Counted from the first letter of the stretch, positions 18,600 to 28,500 are shown. The stretch is 64,000 nt of DNA from Virgibacillus subterraneus (GCF_900110695.1 NZ_FOEH01000001.1:1178001-1242000), one strand, 5' to 3'. Numbers and translations: made by a program. The notes: generated by a model from the sequence alone, not told the origin.

Positions 18600-20267
18600 C
18601 TATTGTTTTATATCTAGTAAATTAAATGGTTCACTGCCTGTTGGATGTGGAACGTAATCAGTAACATTTTGACTAGCCGCAAGTGGCGGTGTCGTATGTG
18701 CAATTGGGAACCATGGTGCATCTTCATGAATTAGTTCTTGTGCTTCCATATAAAGTTCCGTACGCACTTCCTGATCCATCTCTGTTTGTGCTTCTTTTAA
18801 TAGGTCGTGCACTTCATCATTTTTATAAAATGCAATGTTTCCTGCAGAGCCTACTTTTGCATTGTCTTTATCCAAAAGAACATACATGAAGTTATCAGGG
18901 TCACCATTATCACCAGTCCAGCCAAGGAATGCCATATCATGTTCAGCATTTTCAGTTGCTGTCAAGTGTGTATCCCAGTCACTTTCAGTAATTTTCACGT
19001 TTACATTTATGTCTTTTAGCATTTGCTGAATAGCTTGTGCAGTAACTTTTGGCTGTGGCATATAAGGTCTTGGATTTGCCATTGTATAGAGTGATATATC
19101 AAAGCCATCTGCATAGCCGGCTTCTGCTAGTAATGCTTTTGCTTTCTCAACATCGTACCCATAATCTTCTACTTCATCATTATATCCCCATAGAGAAGGT
19201 GGGATAGGGTTTTTAGCTGGCTTACCAATACCTTCATATAATGTTAAAAGCTCTTCTTTATCAATTGCTAGATTGATAGCTTGACGAACCAGCTTTTCTG
19301 ACATTGGACCTTCTTTACTAGTGTTCATAGCCATATAGCTAATATTCATAGAAGGTCTGCGGATTATTTGTAAATTTGAGTCATCTTCAGTAGTTCCAAT
19401 ATCCTGTGGATTTAATCCAGTCATCAAATCAATGGAGCCTGCCTGCAATTCCAGAAAACGTGCACCATTATCTGGTATTGTACGGAAAATGACTTTATCT
19501 ACATTAGCAGCTTCACCAAAGTAGTCTTCATTTTTTGTCACAGTAATACTGTCATCTGGAACCCATTCCTCAAATACGAAAGGTCCAGTTCCAACAGGGT
19601 TTTTAAAATAATCCTCTCCATGCTCTTCAACAGCAGCAGGGCTTGCAATCCCAAATGGAGGCATTGCCAGTGTTTGAAGGAATGGTGCATTCGGCTCTGA
19701 TAAAGTGAATGTCACTTCATAGTCACCAGTTGCTTCAACACTTTCAATAATTCCACCAAGATCTTCCTCTGATGCACCGAACATGTAACCATAGTAAATA
19801 AATTCACCAGACGTTGCCCAACGTTCGAAGTTGAATACAACATCTTCTGCTGTAAAGTCGTTTCCATCATGGAACTTAACATCTTCACGTAGCTTGAATG
19901 TCCAAACTGTGCCATCTTCACTTGTATTCCAGTCTTCAGCAAGTGCTGGTTTCACTTCGGTATTTTCTTCTTTATATCTTACAAGTGTGTCATAAATCTG
20001 ATTGGTAACATAAATGGACTCACCATCAGTAACTTTTGACGGATCTAATTGAATCGAGTCAGCACCACGACCAAATACGAGTGTTTTATCACCGGTATCC
20101 TCGGTAGCCTGATCCTCGGATGAATCATCTGAAGAATCGGACGAGTCATCTTCTGACTGATTATCATCAGTAGAGCCTGTGCCAGCATCTTCTGTACAAG
20201 CTCCTAAAAAGAATACTACTGCAAAAAGTAAAGTAAACAACAATAAGAAATTACGCTTCTTCAACAT
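18600..20267 (-). CDS. appA: Oligopeptide-binding lipoprotein AppA-like
   Basis: A 555-aa extracytoplasmic solute-binding protein (SBP family 5). The signal peptide ends in lipobox LGAC with Cys24 as the lipidation site. Residues ~28-60 form an unusually acidic Ser/Asp/Glu linker, then the SBP_bac_5 core (TWTFKLREDVKFHDGNDF, VGTGPFVFEEW, AINLAIDKEELL). It delivers peptides to AppB/AppC. The acidic linker suggests adaptation to a salty environment. Nickel or dipeptide specificity cannot be excluded from sequence. Confidence 0.9.
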   Translation of the reverse strand: MLKKRNFLLLFTLLFAVVFFLGACTEDAGTGSTDDNQSEDDSSDSSDDSSEDQATEDTGDKTLVFGRGADSIQLDPSKVTDGESIYVTNQIYDTLVRYKEENTEVKPALAEDWNTSEDGTVWTFKLREDVKFHDGNDFTAEDVVFNFERWATSGEFIYYGYMFGASEEDLGGIIESVEATGDYEVTFTLSEPNAPFLQTLAMPPFGIASPAAVEEHGEDYFKNPVGTGPFVFEEWVPDDSITVTKNEDYFGEAANVDKVIFRTIPDNGARFLELQAGSIDLMTGLNPQDIGTTEDDSNLQIIRRPSMNISYMAMNTSKEGPMSEKLVRQAINLAIDKEELLTLYEGIGKPAKNPIPPSLWGYNDEVEDYGYDVEKAKALLAEAGYADGFDISLYTMANPRPYMPQPKVTAQAIQQMLKDINVNVKITESDWDTHLTATENAEHDMAFLGWTGDNGDPDNFMYVLLDKDNAKVGSAGNIAFYKNDEVHDLLKEAQTEMDQEVRTELYMEAQELIHEDAPWFPIAHTTPPLAASQNVTDYVPHPTGSEPFNLLDIKQ

Positions 20268-20317
20268 AAGGTCCCCCTTTGAATAATTTTGATAAAAGGT
20301 ACAGTTCCAGTGGTTTT

Positions 20318-21298
20318 TTAATCAACCACCTCCTTAACGAAGTGACACGATGCCATTTGTCCATCTGAAGAGACTTTTTTAAGCTTCGGTTCCTGGGTGC
20401 GGCATATTTCTTCTGCATAAGGACATCGTGTATGAAATTTACAGCCTTGTGGTGGGTTTGCAGGTGATGGCAGGTCACCAGATAATATAATGCGCTGCTT
20501 TTCCTGATTTGGATTTACTTCGGGAACAGCCGATAATAAAGCTTGTGTATAAGGATGTTTCGGATTTTGATAAACCTCAGCAACTTCACCTATTTCAACG
20601 AGTTCACCTAAATACATAACCGCTACCCGATCACTGATATGGTGAACAACACTAAGGTCATGTGCAATGAAAAGATATGTAAGGTTAAATTCATCCTGCA
20701 GATCTTCCATTAAATTAATGACTTGTGCTTGGATGGATACGTCAAGTGCAGAAACGGGTTCATCACAAATGACCAGTTCAGGCTCGAGCGCCAGTGACCT
20801 TGCGATTCCGATTCGTTGCCGTTGTCCACCACTGAATTCGTGTGGATAACGGGACTTGTGATAAGAACTTAAACCAACAACATCCAGCAGTCGTTTTAAT
20901 TTTTTCTGTCTCTCTTCTTTAGGTATATTGAAAATTTTCATTGGCTCTGTAATCGTTTGTTCAATTGTTTTACGGGGATTCAAGGATGCATATGGATCCT
21001 GGAAAATAATTTGCATGTCCTTCCGCAATTTACGAAGCTGTTCTCCACGAAAAGATGTAATATTTTCTCCTTTAAAAAATACTTCACCTTCAGTTGGTTC
21101 CAAAAGTTTAAGCATAACCCGGCCTGCGGTGGATTTGCCGCATCCGCTTTCACCGACCAGACCCAGTGTTTCGCCTGCTTCGATTGAAAAGGAAACTCCA
21201 TCAACCGCTTTTAATACCGGCTTTTCTCTGGAAAACAAGTTTTCGCTCTTTAATGGAAAGTGTTTTTTTATATTTTTTACTTCTAATAATGTACTCAT
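20318..21298 (-). CDS. appF: Oligopeptide ABC transporter ATP-binding protein AppF/OppF-like
   Basis: 326 aa. Walker A GESGCGKST, signature SGGQRQRIGIARSLAL, Walker B LVICDEPVSALD, then the OppF-type C-terminal extension with the Cys cluster CKFHTRCPYAEEIC, which often binds an iron-sulphur cluster in this family. The start is ATG 21298, overlapping the appD stop by 4 bases (ATGA); the frame is open 39 bases further but that would run into appD. It pairs with AppD. Confidence 0.93.
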   Translation of the reverse strand: MSTLLEVKNIKKHFPLKSENLFSREKPVLKAVDGVSFSIEAGETLGLVGESGCGKSTAGRVMLKLLEPTEGEVFFKGENITSFRGEQLRKLRKDMQIIFQDPYASLNPRKTIEQTITEPMKIFNIPKEERQKKLKRLLDVVGLSSYHKSRYPHEFSGGQRQRIGIARSLALEPELVICDEPVSALDVSIQAQVINLMEDLQDEFNLTYLFIAHDLSVVHHISDRVAVMYLGELVEIGEVAEVYQNPKHPYTQALLSAVPEVNPNQEKQRIILSGDLPSPANPPQGCKFHTRCPYAEEICRTQEPKLKKVSSDGQMASCHFVKEVVD

Positions 21299-22293
21299 GT
21301 TGTAACCGCCTTTTTGGAATCCTCGTATAGTAAGCAACGTACAAAATGGTCATCATCAACTTCTCTTATGTCAGGATCGTTAGAGAGACAGCTATCCATT
21401 ACGTGTTTGCATCTTGGTGCAAAACTGCACCCCTTAGGCAGAGATCTCAAATCAGGTGGAACACCATCAATTGCTTCAAGCTTTTGTTTGTCGGGAGTGA
21501 TTTTAGGAATTGAATTTATGAGACCAAGCGTATATGGGTGCTTGCCCTTTTTGAATAAATGTTTTGTTTCTGAGAATTCAGCCGGTTTGCCTGCATACAT
21601 TACCATGACACGGTCGCAAACTTCAGATACAACACCTAAGTCATGTGTAATCATGACAATCGCCATATTAAGTTCTTTTTGCATTCGTTTAAATAACTCC
21701 AGTATTTGAGCTTGAATCGTCACATCTAGTGCTGTCGTTGGTTCATCAGCGATAAGAAGAGAAGGGTTACACGATAATGCTATTGCAATCATTACGCGCT
21801 GGCGCATTCCTCCACTAAATTCATGTGGGTAGTTTTTCAGTCGATTTTCTGGGTCAGGGATACCAACCAAATTGAGCAATTCCAACGCACGTTCTTTTGC
21901 TTGTTTTTTCGACATATTCTCGTGTGCTAAAATGGTTTCTAGCAATTGCTTCTCAACAGTAAATACAGGGTTAAGTGATGTCATTGGATCCTGGAACACC
22001 ATAGCAATCTCAGGGCCGCGAATTTTACGCATCTGCTTTTGCGATTTGTTTAGCAGATTTTCGCCTTTAAAATTTATCTCACCCTCAACAATTTTTCCAG
22101 GTGGGGAAGGGATCAACCCAAGTATCGACATCGCTGTAATACTTTTACCTGAACCCGATTCTCCAACAATACCGAGTGTTTCACCAGGGTTGACTTTAAA
22201 ATCAATACCATCAACTGCTTTTACAACCCCTGCTTTGGTAAAAAAATGTGTATGTAAATTTTTCACTTCGAGGAGTGGAGTATCCTGAGTCAT
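21295..22293 (-). CDS. appD: Oligopeptide ABC transporter ATP-binding protein AppD/OppD-like
   Basis: 332 aa. Walker [11 protein letters not shown]-loop [11 protein letters not shown], signature [14 protein letters not shown], Walker [13 protein letters not shown], and the OppD C-terminal Cys motif ([14 protein letters not shown]). It is the first gene of the operon. The upstream 200 bases contain a TATACT -10-like element on the minus strand but no convincing -35. It powers peptide import with AppF. Confidence 0.93.
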   Translation of the reverse strand: MTQDTPLLEVKNLHTHFFTKAGVVKAVDGIDFKVNPGETLGIVGESGSGKSITAMSILGLIPSPPGKIVEGEINFKGENLLNKSQKQMRKIRGPEIAMVFQDPMTSLNPVFTVEKQLLETILAHENMSKKQAKERALELLNLVGIPDPENRLKNYPHEFSGGMRQRVMIAIALSCNPSLLIADEPTTALDVTIQAQILELFKRMQKELNMAIVMITHDLGVVSEVCDRVMVMYAGKPAEFSETKHLFKKGKHPYTLGLINSIPKITPDKQKLEAIDGVPPDLRSLPKGCSFAPRCKHVMDSCLSNDPDIREVDDDHFVRCLLYEDSKKAVTT

Positions 22294-22454
22294 ATGTAGC
22301 CTCCTTTGTTGTGTTATATTTTGTAATAGTTTGACTGTTTTGAATTAACTTTCAGTATACAATGAAAAAAGACATTTTGGGGTTTTTCTCTTTTTTCTCA
22401 AAAATAATAATATTTAAAATATATATTCTAGAAGGATAGATTATATGAAAAGAC

Positions 22455-22483
22455 TTGTTTCTAAGGGGATGTGGCGTTATAAT
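22455..22483 (+). promoter_or_regulatory. SigA promoter of tRNA-Arg
   Basis: TTGTTT (22455-22460), a 17-bp spacer and a perfect TATAAT (22478-22483), 31 bases before the mature tRNA. Confidence 0.85.
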
Positions 22484-22513
22484 ATCGTATGTGTCAAAAA
22501 TACTTTATAATAT

Positions 22514-22587
22514 GCGCCCATAGCTCAGTAGGATAGAGCTTTGGTTTCCGGTACCAAGTGTCGGGGGTTCGAATCCCTCTGGGCGCA
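22514..22587 (+). tRNA. tRNA-Arg (anticodon CCG)
   Basis: A complete cloverleaf: acceptor gcgccca / tgggcgc, D-stem gctc / gagc, anticodon stem ttggt / accaa with loop ttccggt (CCG reads the rare Arg codon CGG), T-stem ggggg / ccctc with ttcgaat loop, discriminator A. The 3' CCA is not encoded and must be added. It is a single-gene transcription unit with its own promoter and terminator. Confidence 0.96.
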
Positions 22588-22601
22588 CTTAAATGAAACT
22601 T

Positions 22602-22642
22602 AAAAAGGCAAGGGTTACAGTTAATGTAGCCCTTGCCTTTTT
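22602..22642 (+). terminator. Terminator of tRNA-Arg
   Basis: The inverted repeat aaaaggcaagggttac / gtagcccttgccttt ends in a T run, directly behind the tRNA. Confidence 0.88.
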
Positions 22643-22794
22643 AGCAGCTAAGAAAGCGAGTGTGCAGCCGGTCCTGACATCCGAAGTATAAGGTATTCTA
22701 TGAAAGCAAACAGTTCTTATTGGCGTGGACATAGAACTATGCTAACTTCTAATATTGTAATACTTTTTGGATATTCTAATAATGGGTGATACAT

Positions 22795-23070
22795 ATGAAG
22801 GCAAATGAAAAAGACTACCAAAAATACAGCGATGCCATCGATCAGATTCAACAAGGGAACGATGCTATGATTGATTTATTTAATGAAATGGAAGATGATA
22901 CTGAGTTGATAGGTTTTGACCAAAATGTCGTGAACCAGATTGAAAAAGCAAAGATTAAGTTTGGCGATGATGCAGTCAATGAGAAAATCAATACGGTTGT
23001 ACGGGAAATGCTCTCTTGGCTTGATCTTGAAGGTGTTAACTCAAAAGACGAAGGAAGTGATGGCTCCTAA
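22795..23070 (+). CDS. Small hypothetical acidic protein
   Basis: 91 aa from ATG 22795 (a GTG nine bases upstream is in frame but has no RBS; the gggtga before the ATG is weak). It is mostly helical, strongly acidic and without membrane segments (QIQQGNDAMIDLFNEMEDDTEL, INTVVREMLSWLDLEG). I do not recognise the family. It lies alone between the tRNA unit and the betaine transporter gene and could be independent of both. Confidence 0.6.
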   Translation: MKANEKDYQKYSDAIDQIQQGNDAMIDLFNEMEDDTELIGFDQNVVNQIEKAKIKFGDDAVNEKINTVVREMLSWLDLEGVNSKDEGSDGS

Positions 23071-23194
23071 TATGTTTTAAAACAATAAAAATATAATCCA
23101 ATAACAACCCTCTTTCTGAATACCACTATAAAATTCAGAGATACTAAAACTAGAGTTTACATGGTGCTTAAAAGAACGCAGAAAGGGGATTGGA

Positions 23195-24688
23195 ATGAAA
23201 CAGGTAACTTCCGTTTTTTGGATTACATTGGCAATAACATTAGGTATGTCTTTTTTGGGGGTTTTGGCTCCTGAAGGGTTTGAAAATTTCTCAAAAACAA
23301 TTATGAATTATATATCTGTTAATTTTGGCTGGTATTATTTACTGATTGTAACGTTGTTTGTGCTGTTTTGTTTATATTTAATTTTCAGCCCTTTTGGTAA
23401 GATCAGACTTGGAAAGCCGGGAGAAAAGCCGGAGTTCAGCTATCCCACGTGGCTTGCCATGCTTTTCAGTGCTGGAATGGGGATAGGTCTTGTATTCTAT
23501 GGTGTAGCATCGCCTGTTTCACATTATATTAATACCCCTCCTACAGCAGAGCCTGGTACAAGAGAAGCGCTTGAGGATTCACTGCGTGTCACATTCTTCC
23601 ACTATGGTATTCATGCGTGGGCTATATATGCTGTGATTGCTTTAGTGTTAGCCTATTTTACATTTCGTCACGGAAAGCCAGGTTTAATAAGTGCTACACT
23701 TGAACCGATTTTTGGGGATGAAATGAATGGAGGCTGGGGAAGATTAATTGATGTTATTGCAGTTTTTGCCACCATAGTTGGTGTAGCTACAACCCTTGGT
23801 TTTGGCGCGACGCAGATTAATGGAGGGCTTACTTATCTCCTTGATATCGAGAGTTCATTTTGGGTTCAGCTTGTTATTATCCTTATTGTAACTGTATTGT
23901 TCATGTTATCTACGTATACAGGTCTTAGCAAAGGTATCAAATACTTAAGCAATACTAATATGATTTTAGCAGGAATATTATTGGTTGGTACATTAATATT
24001 GGGACCAACACTGTACATTTTTAATTCATTTACAGATACAATTGGCGCATATCTTCAACAACTACCAACTGAGAGTTTTCGTATCGCTCCACATGATGAT
24101 GAGGAGAGGCAGTGGGTTTTGGACTGGACTGTTTTCTTTTGGGCTTGGTGGATAGCGTGGGCACCGTTCGTTGGAATCTTTATTGCCCGGGTATCAAAAG
24201 GACGCTCAATCCGTGAATTCCTGGCGGGTGTTCTCCTTGTACCTTCCGTTGTCAGCTTCCTTTGGTTTTCAACATTTGGCATAACTGGCATTGATGAACA
24301 GAATAAAGGTGCAGATATTGCTGGACTTCCTGATGAGCAGGCGTTGTTTGGAATGTTTGGTGAAATTCCATTAGGTGTCGTCTTATCGATAATTGCCTTA
24401 ATGCTAATTGGAACTTTCTTTATTACATCAGCGGATTCAGCTACATTTGTTTTAGGCATGCAAACAACAAATGGTTCTTTATCTCCTCCAACAACGGTTA
24501 AGTTTGTGTGGGGATTTGCCCAATCAACAATAGCAACTGTGCTCTTATACACTGGAGGATTGCAAGCTTTGCAAAATGCTCTGATTTCAGCAGCATTCCC
24601 GTTTTCGGTAATTATGCTGCTTATGGTATTTTCCTTTTATAAAGCATTGCAAAAAGATAAAAAAAGTGGTCCGGATAAAATAAAGTAA
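23195..24688 (+). CDS. opuD: BCCT-family glycine betaine transporter
   Basis: 497 aa with about twelve membrane helices. The BCCT signature is present: DWTVFFWAWWIAWAPFVGIF, followed by IARVSKGRSIREF, in the helix 8 region at about residues 308-345. GAGMGIGLVFYGVASP lies in an early segment. The family imports betaine, carnitine or choline-type osmolytes with sodium or protons; OpuD-like betaine uptake is the most likely role and fits a salt-adapted Bacillaceae. The C-terminal tail is short, as in OpuD. The ATG follows aaagggg. It is monocistronic with its own terminator. Confidence 0.9.
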   Translation: MKQVTSVFWITLAITLGMSFLGVLAPEGFENFSKTIMNYISVNFGWYYLLIVTLFVLFCLYLIFSPFGKIRLGKPGEKPEFSYPTWLAMLFSAGMGIGLVFYGVASPVSHYINTPPTAEPGTREALEDSLRVTFFHYGIHAWAIYAVIALVLAYFTFRHGKPGLISATLEPIFGDEMNGGWGRLIDVIAVFATIVGVATTLGFGATQINGGLTYLLDIESSFWVQLVIILIVTVLFMLSTYTGLSKGIKYLSNTNMILAGILLVGTLILGPTLYIFNSFTDTIGAYLQQLPTESFRIAPHDDEERQWVLDWTVFFWAWWIAWAPFVGIFIARVSKGRSIREFLAGVLLVPSVVSFLWFSTFGITGIDEQNKGADIAGLPDEQALFGMFGEIPLGVVLSIIALMLIGTFFITSADSATFVLGMQTTNGSLSPPTTVKFVWGFAQSTIATVLLYTGGLQALQNALISAAFPFSVIMLLMVFSFYKALQKDKKSGPDKIK

Positions 24689-24696
24689 TGATTGCA

Positions 24697-24730
24697 GACA
24701 AGGGATTTATAGTCCCTTGTCGTTTTTTTT
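24697..24730 (+). terminator. Terminator of opuD
   Basis: Stem gacaaggga / tcccttgtc, 7-base loop, eight-T tail, beginning 9 bases after the stop codon. Confidence 0.93.
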
Positions 24731-24876
24731 AGAATGAACTTTAAAAGGTTGATGTTTTTATCATTAAGAATATGCATTGCTACATAATGGTGAAAATACA
24801 CTACGCGCACCTTAGGGAGGCTGGCGAGCCACACTACATAATACGAATTGATTAACCTTAGACTTTGAAAGAAGCC

Positions 24877-25797
24877 TTAATTAATAAAAAAACCAATCCA
24901 AACCCCGCATGAAAATAACAGTCCGAATGCCCAATGGTGCCATGCTGCCCATTTCATGCCTTTAATCTCTTCAGAACGTTTATCACCACGCCGCAAAGAC
25001 CACCGTAATCGAAAGGCAAGCGGTAATGCTAGTATGACTGCTAGCGACTGCCAAGCGATAACGTTGTATAAAACTAGACCAAGTACTGTTAAATAAGCAA
25101 TCGAAAGCAGTGTAACGAGTATATTGATTGCTGTGGCGCGCCCTAATATTGCTGGGAGCGTTTTTCGGAAGGCGCTGTCTTTTTTCAAATCACGAATATT
25201 ATTTGTTAAAATCATCGAGGAAATAAGCATAGCAAAGGGTAGTGAAATTACAGCAATCTGAGTATCTACCGCATGTCCTTGAACACTGTAGCCAAGAATT
25301 GTAATAACGGGGCCAAGAAAAATAAATGCTACTGTTTCACCTAATCCAATCGAACATAATGGACGTGGACCAGCTGAATAGAGATATCCAAAAGTGATCC
25401 CTAAAATCCCTGCTAGTATAACCCAAAAACTGCTCTTAAAAGCAAGCCATGCTCCAATTATGATGGCGATGCCGAGCATTGAACTTGCAACATAAGGAAC
25501 GATTGTATGTGATGGACCGTGTGCATCGGATGGATTAAGAGTCCATTTATCCTGGTCCTGCCCATTCCGGAAATCATAATAATCATTGAAAAGATTTGTT
25601 GCTGATTGTATTAGCAGTGCTGCGAATAACAGGGCAAAAAACACATCAATCTGAATAGGCCCTTTTGACGCAGCTATCCCTGTCCCAACTAGTACAGGAG
25701 TTAATGTGCCTGTGAGTGTCATCGGTCTAACAAGTTGAAGCCATGAAGAACGATAATAGTATCTTACTTGTCCATGATCCATTGCAATTTGTGTCAT
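24877..25797 (-). CDS. menA: 1,4-dihydroxy-2-naphthoate polyprenyltransferase MenA (UbiA family)
   Basis: 306 aa, about eight membrane helices. It has the UbiA prenyl-diphosphate motif NLFNDYYDFRNGQD (Asp-rich, ~residue 70) and a second Asp region NNIRDLKKDSAF (~residue 190). It attaches the isoprenoid tail to DHNA in menaquinone synthesis, the quinone that would serve GlpD. ATG 25797 is used (aaggag 8 bases upstream) instead of GTG 25806. It lies 15 bases after a small membrane-protein gene, likely in one transcript. Confidence 0.88.
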   Translation of the reverse strand: MTQIAMDHGQVRYYYRSSWLQLVRPMTLTGTLTPVLVGTGIAASKGPIQIDVFFALLFAALLIQSATNLFNDYYDFRNGQDQDKWTLNPSDAHGPSHTIVPYVASSMLGIAIIIGAWLAFKSSFWVILAGILGITFGYLYSAGPRPLCSIGLGETVAFIFLGPVITILGYSVQGHAVDTQIAVISLPFAMLISSMILTNNIRDLKKDSAFRKTLPAILGRATAINILVTLLSIAYLTVLGLVLYNVIAWQSLAVILALPLAFRLRWSLRRGDKRSEEIKGMKWAAWHHWAFGLLFSCGVWIGFFIN

Positions 25798-25812
25798 GTG
25801 TACCACTCCTTC

Positions 25813-26310
25813 TTATAGTAGTACCATACAAATAATTAAAGCAATAAAGCCGCTAACCTCCGCCGATTCTAAAAGTATTGTTATCCTTAGAGCATTTGAA
25901 AGAGGCTTTTTATCACCTGAATCTGCAGTTTCCCAAAGCGCAACATCTGAAAATACCTTTATGGATTGCCTATACCCAATAAAAACCCCCCATAGTAAAG
26001 TGATAAGTGCGATTAGCAGTGCAGTTAGCCAAATGTTTCCGTATGATGTATGCCATATGTCATCTAAATTTTTAATCGGGCCACCAATCGTTCCAAGTAC
26101 TATACCTGTCAAAATTACACCAGTTCCTGCTGCTGTTAGGAATCTGTGTGACCATTGAATAAGTGCCAGAAATAATTTTCTTTGTTGAGCAAATGCCATA
26201 TTTCTAACTGATGGAAAGAAACCCCAACCAATGAACATAACCCCGCCGATCCAATTTATCGCCAGAAATATGTGGATCCCTAATATAATTTGCCGGACTT
26301 CCCATGGCAT
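25813..26310 (-). CDS. Small four-helix membrane protein, CopD-like
   Basis: 165 aa with four or five hydrophobic helices. HIFLAINWIGGVMFIGWGF at the start and HRFLTAAGTGVILTGIVLG resemble the His-containing membrane units of CopD / DUF2269-type proteins; function is not established. ATG 26310 has agggtgg 9 bases upstream; the TTG 9 bases earlier abuts the RBS. It is cotranscribed with menA, so a link to quinone or respiratory membranes is possible but inferred only from position. Confidence 0.7.
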   Translation of the reverse strand: MPWEVRQIILGIHIFLAINWIGGVMFIGWGFFPSVRNMAFAQQRKLFLALIQWSHRFLTAAGTGVILTGIVLGTIGGPIKNLDDIWHTSYGNIWLTALLIALITLLWGVFIGYRQSIKVFSDVALWETADSGDKKPLSNALRITILLESAEVSGFIALIICMVLL

Positions 26311-26509
26311 AACGATCAACCACCCTGCTATATTTACTTATATTGTAATCCCCTGATCCATGTAATAATGTGATATATGTCACTAAATTGAATGAAATGG
26401 TGAATACTTTTAAAACATTTCACCAAAACGTCTATAATGGAAAAATAAAAACTTTTTCATGTTCCAGCAGTCTAATACATAGAAAAAGAAACAGGCAGGA
26501 GGTAGAAGG

Positions 26510-27049
26510 TTGAATGAGGACGGCAGATTAGTACAAGAAGCCATCACAGGAAGTGATGAGGCTTTTTTAAAACTAATAAAACATTATAAAATTGATTTAT
26601 ATAAAACAGCACTATCCTACCTTAAAAATGAAAATGAATCATTAGAAGCAGTGCAGGAGGTAACATTCCGCGTATATAAAAAAATACATACAATCAGGAA
26701 ACCCTCTTATTTCAAGACCTGGCTTATCCGGGTGATGATTAATTATTGTAATGACCAGCTTAGGAGGAAAAAGCGCATCGTTTTTGATAACGAAAAAATA
26801 CTGGAACATGGAGTCACAGACAATCATATCAGGATAGAACTGAAGGATGCGATGCAAAGTTTGGATGAACAGTCACGCGAAGTTCTCATGCTTAAATATT
26901 TCCATGATTTAAAAATAAAAGATATTGCAGCAGATATGGAATGCCCGGAAGGAACAGTCAAAACATGGCTTAACAAAGCATTAAAATCGTTACGGGAATT
27001 GCTTGATGAAAAGGAGGGGAATCTTCATGTACGAAAAAGAAGAGGATAA
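26510..27049 (+). CDS. ECF-type RNA polymerase sigma factor
   Basis: 179 aa. Region 2 (residues ~10-75: FLKLIKHYKIDLYKTALSYL, AVQEVTFRVYKKIHTIRKPSYFKTWLIRV) and region 4 (~110-165: SREVLMLKYFHDLKIKDIAADMECPEGTVKTWLNKAL) are intact; region 3 is missing, as expected for ECF factors of the SigV/SigW type. It starts at TTG with aggaggt 6 bases upstream. The next gene overlaps it by 23 bases and encodes a membrane protein that is probably its anti-sigma factor. Confidence 0.9.
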   Translation: MNEDGRLVQEAITGSDEAFLKLIKHYKIDLYKTALSYLKNENESLEAVQEVTFRVYKKIHTIRKPSYFKTWLIRVMINYCNDQLRRKKRIVFDNEKILEHGVTDNHIRIELKDAMQSLDEQSREVLMLKYFHDLKIKDIAADMECPEGTVKTWLNKALKSLRELLDEKEGNLHVRKRRG

Positions 27050-28346
27050 ACTGAATGATTTTAAAAAAGCGTACGACGATATCTCAACCCCTCTTGATGC
27101 ATTAGATAATGCAATATCATCAGGTTTCCAACAGGCTAAATCGGCAAAACAAAAACCGCGTAAAATGAAATGGATAATGAGCGTTGCAATGGTGGCTATT
27201 ATAGTAATTACATTTGTGACATCAATCCGGGTTTCTCCAGTCTTTGCACAGTATGTAACATCAATTCCTGGTATGGAAAAGATTGTAGAATTGATCCGGG
27301 AAGATAAAGGGATGATGTCAGCTGTTAAAAACGATTACTACCAGGAAATTGCTGTTTCGAAAGAAAAGGATGGTCTGGAAGTTGTCATAGATGGGGCGAT
27401 TGCAGATGAAAACGGGATAGTCTTGTTTTACACATTAAATACAGATAAAAAACAGAAAGAGATTTCAATTGGAGAAACCCACTTGGAGAGCTCCAGTGGC
27501 GAAGTATTAGATCTTTCTAGTGTATCCTTTGGAATGCCACATAACTCTGAAGAAGGGAAAAAAACGTATAGCGGGACAATCGAATACTTTTTTGAAAAGC
27601 CATTTAAGTCAAGAGAATTTGAAATCGACCTAAAAATTACTGGTGACTCATTCAACGAAGAATTTAGTTTTCCTTTTAAAATCAAAGAAGATATTCGAGA
27701 AAAGAAAACTTTTGAACTTAACAAGGATGTTACCGTCGAAGGGCAAAATATGACGATCTTAGATGCTACGGTTTACCCGCTGAGAGTTGCTGTTCACGTC
27801 AAAATGGATCCCGGCAATACAAAGAAAATCCTAGCTTTTGAAGATATGCGGCTAGTTGATGAACGTGGAGAAACATGGGGGAAAACAAATGGGGTTGTTG
27901 GATCCGAAATTGCTGAAAATGAGGAAATTATATACTTGCAAAGTAACTATTTTCACGACCCTGAGAGGTTGTATTTGGTATTCAGCAGGATGCAAGCCAT
28001 TGATAAAGATAAGCGTAAGCTTGTAGTAGATACTGAGGAAGAAGTCATCTTGAATCAGCCTAACGGAAATAAATTAAGAAACCTGGAGATTAATGGAAAT
28101 AGGGTTAGTCTTAGTTTGCATACCGAAAAGCGATTTTCCTACTTTATGTTTGGAAAAATGAGTGATAATACTGGGAAAGAGGTAACAACGGAGCGTTCAT
28201 TTACCTATGGGTATAGGCCTGATAAGGGTATGGCGGAAATTGGCTTTAATATGAAAGGTTCTGATCAACTGAAATCACCTATATCAATTGAATTGGAGTT
28301 TTTTCCAAATTGGATTACCGGGGATGAAAAAGTGAGGATAAAATAA
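27027..28346 (+). CDS. Membrane-anchored DUF4179-type anti-sigma factor
   Basis: 439 aa from ATG 27027 (aaggagggg 7 bases before). An N-terminal cytosolic segment of ~50 residues is followed by a single membrane helix (WIMSVAMVAIIVITFV, about 52-67), then a large extracytoplasmic part with VSPVFAQYVTSIPGMEKIVELI, which matches the DUF4179 arrangement found in anti-sigma factors beside ECF genes. The type II topology and 23-base overlap with the sigma gene support its role in sequestering that sigma factor. The inducing signal is unknown. Confidence 0.82.
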   Translation: MYEKEEDKLNDFKKAYDDISTPLDALDNAISSGFQQAKSAKQKPRKMKWIMSVAMVAIIVITFVTSIRVSPVFAQYVTSIPGMEKIVELIREDKGMMSAVKNDYYQEIAVSKEKDGLEVVIDGAIADENGIVLFYTLNTDKKQKEISIGETHLESSSGEVLDLSSVSFGMPHNSEEGKKTYSGTIEYFFEKPFKSREFEIDLKITGDSFNEEFSFPFKIKEDIREKKTFELNKDVTVEGQNMTILDATVYPLRVAVHVKMDPGNTKKILAFEDMRLVDERGETWGKTNGVVGSEIAENEEIIYLQSNYFHDPERLYLVFSRMQAIDKDKRKLVVDTEEEVILNQPNGNKLRNLEINGNRVSLSLHTEKRFSYFMFGKMSDNTGKEVTTERSFTYGYRPDKGMAEIGFNMKGSDQLKSPISIELEFFPNWITGDEKVRIK

Positions 28347-28349
28347 GCA

Positions 28350-28388
28350 AAAGAACAGGGCTGATAAACTTCGCCTTGTTCTTTTTCA
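28350..28388 (+). terminator. Probable terminator of the sigma/anti-sigma operon
   Basis: aagaacagggc pairs with gccttgttctt (one G-U pair), with a T-rich tail. Confidence 0.65.
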
Positions 28389-28407
28389 CTTATTCCAGTT
28401 TTTATTG

Positions 28408-28500
28408 GCAGATAGGAAAGTATAAAACTTTCCTACTGCATAAGTGCAACTAAGGCATTCGCAATTAAAGGCTTGGCGAATGCCAAGTTTTCTAATAAAA
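28408..28500 (+). repeat. Dispersed ~90-bp intergenic repeat, copy B
   Basis: The most complete copy. A first hairpin, ggaaagtata...actttcc, is followed by tactgcataagtgcaactaaggc and a second hairpin, cttggcgaatgccaag, then ttttctaataaaa. Same family as 12618-12710. Confidence 0.88.

Noticed and set aside
22601-22700. Another full copy of the ~90-bp dispersed repeat after the tRNA
   Set aside because: Only ttttagcagctaagaaag resembles the left end; the diagnostic gcataagtgcaactaagg block is missing.
24055-24552. 165-aa antisense frame inside opuD
   Set aside because: Shadow of a strongly conserved BCCT gene; no RBS and no recognisable domain.
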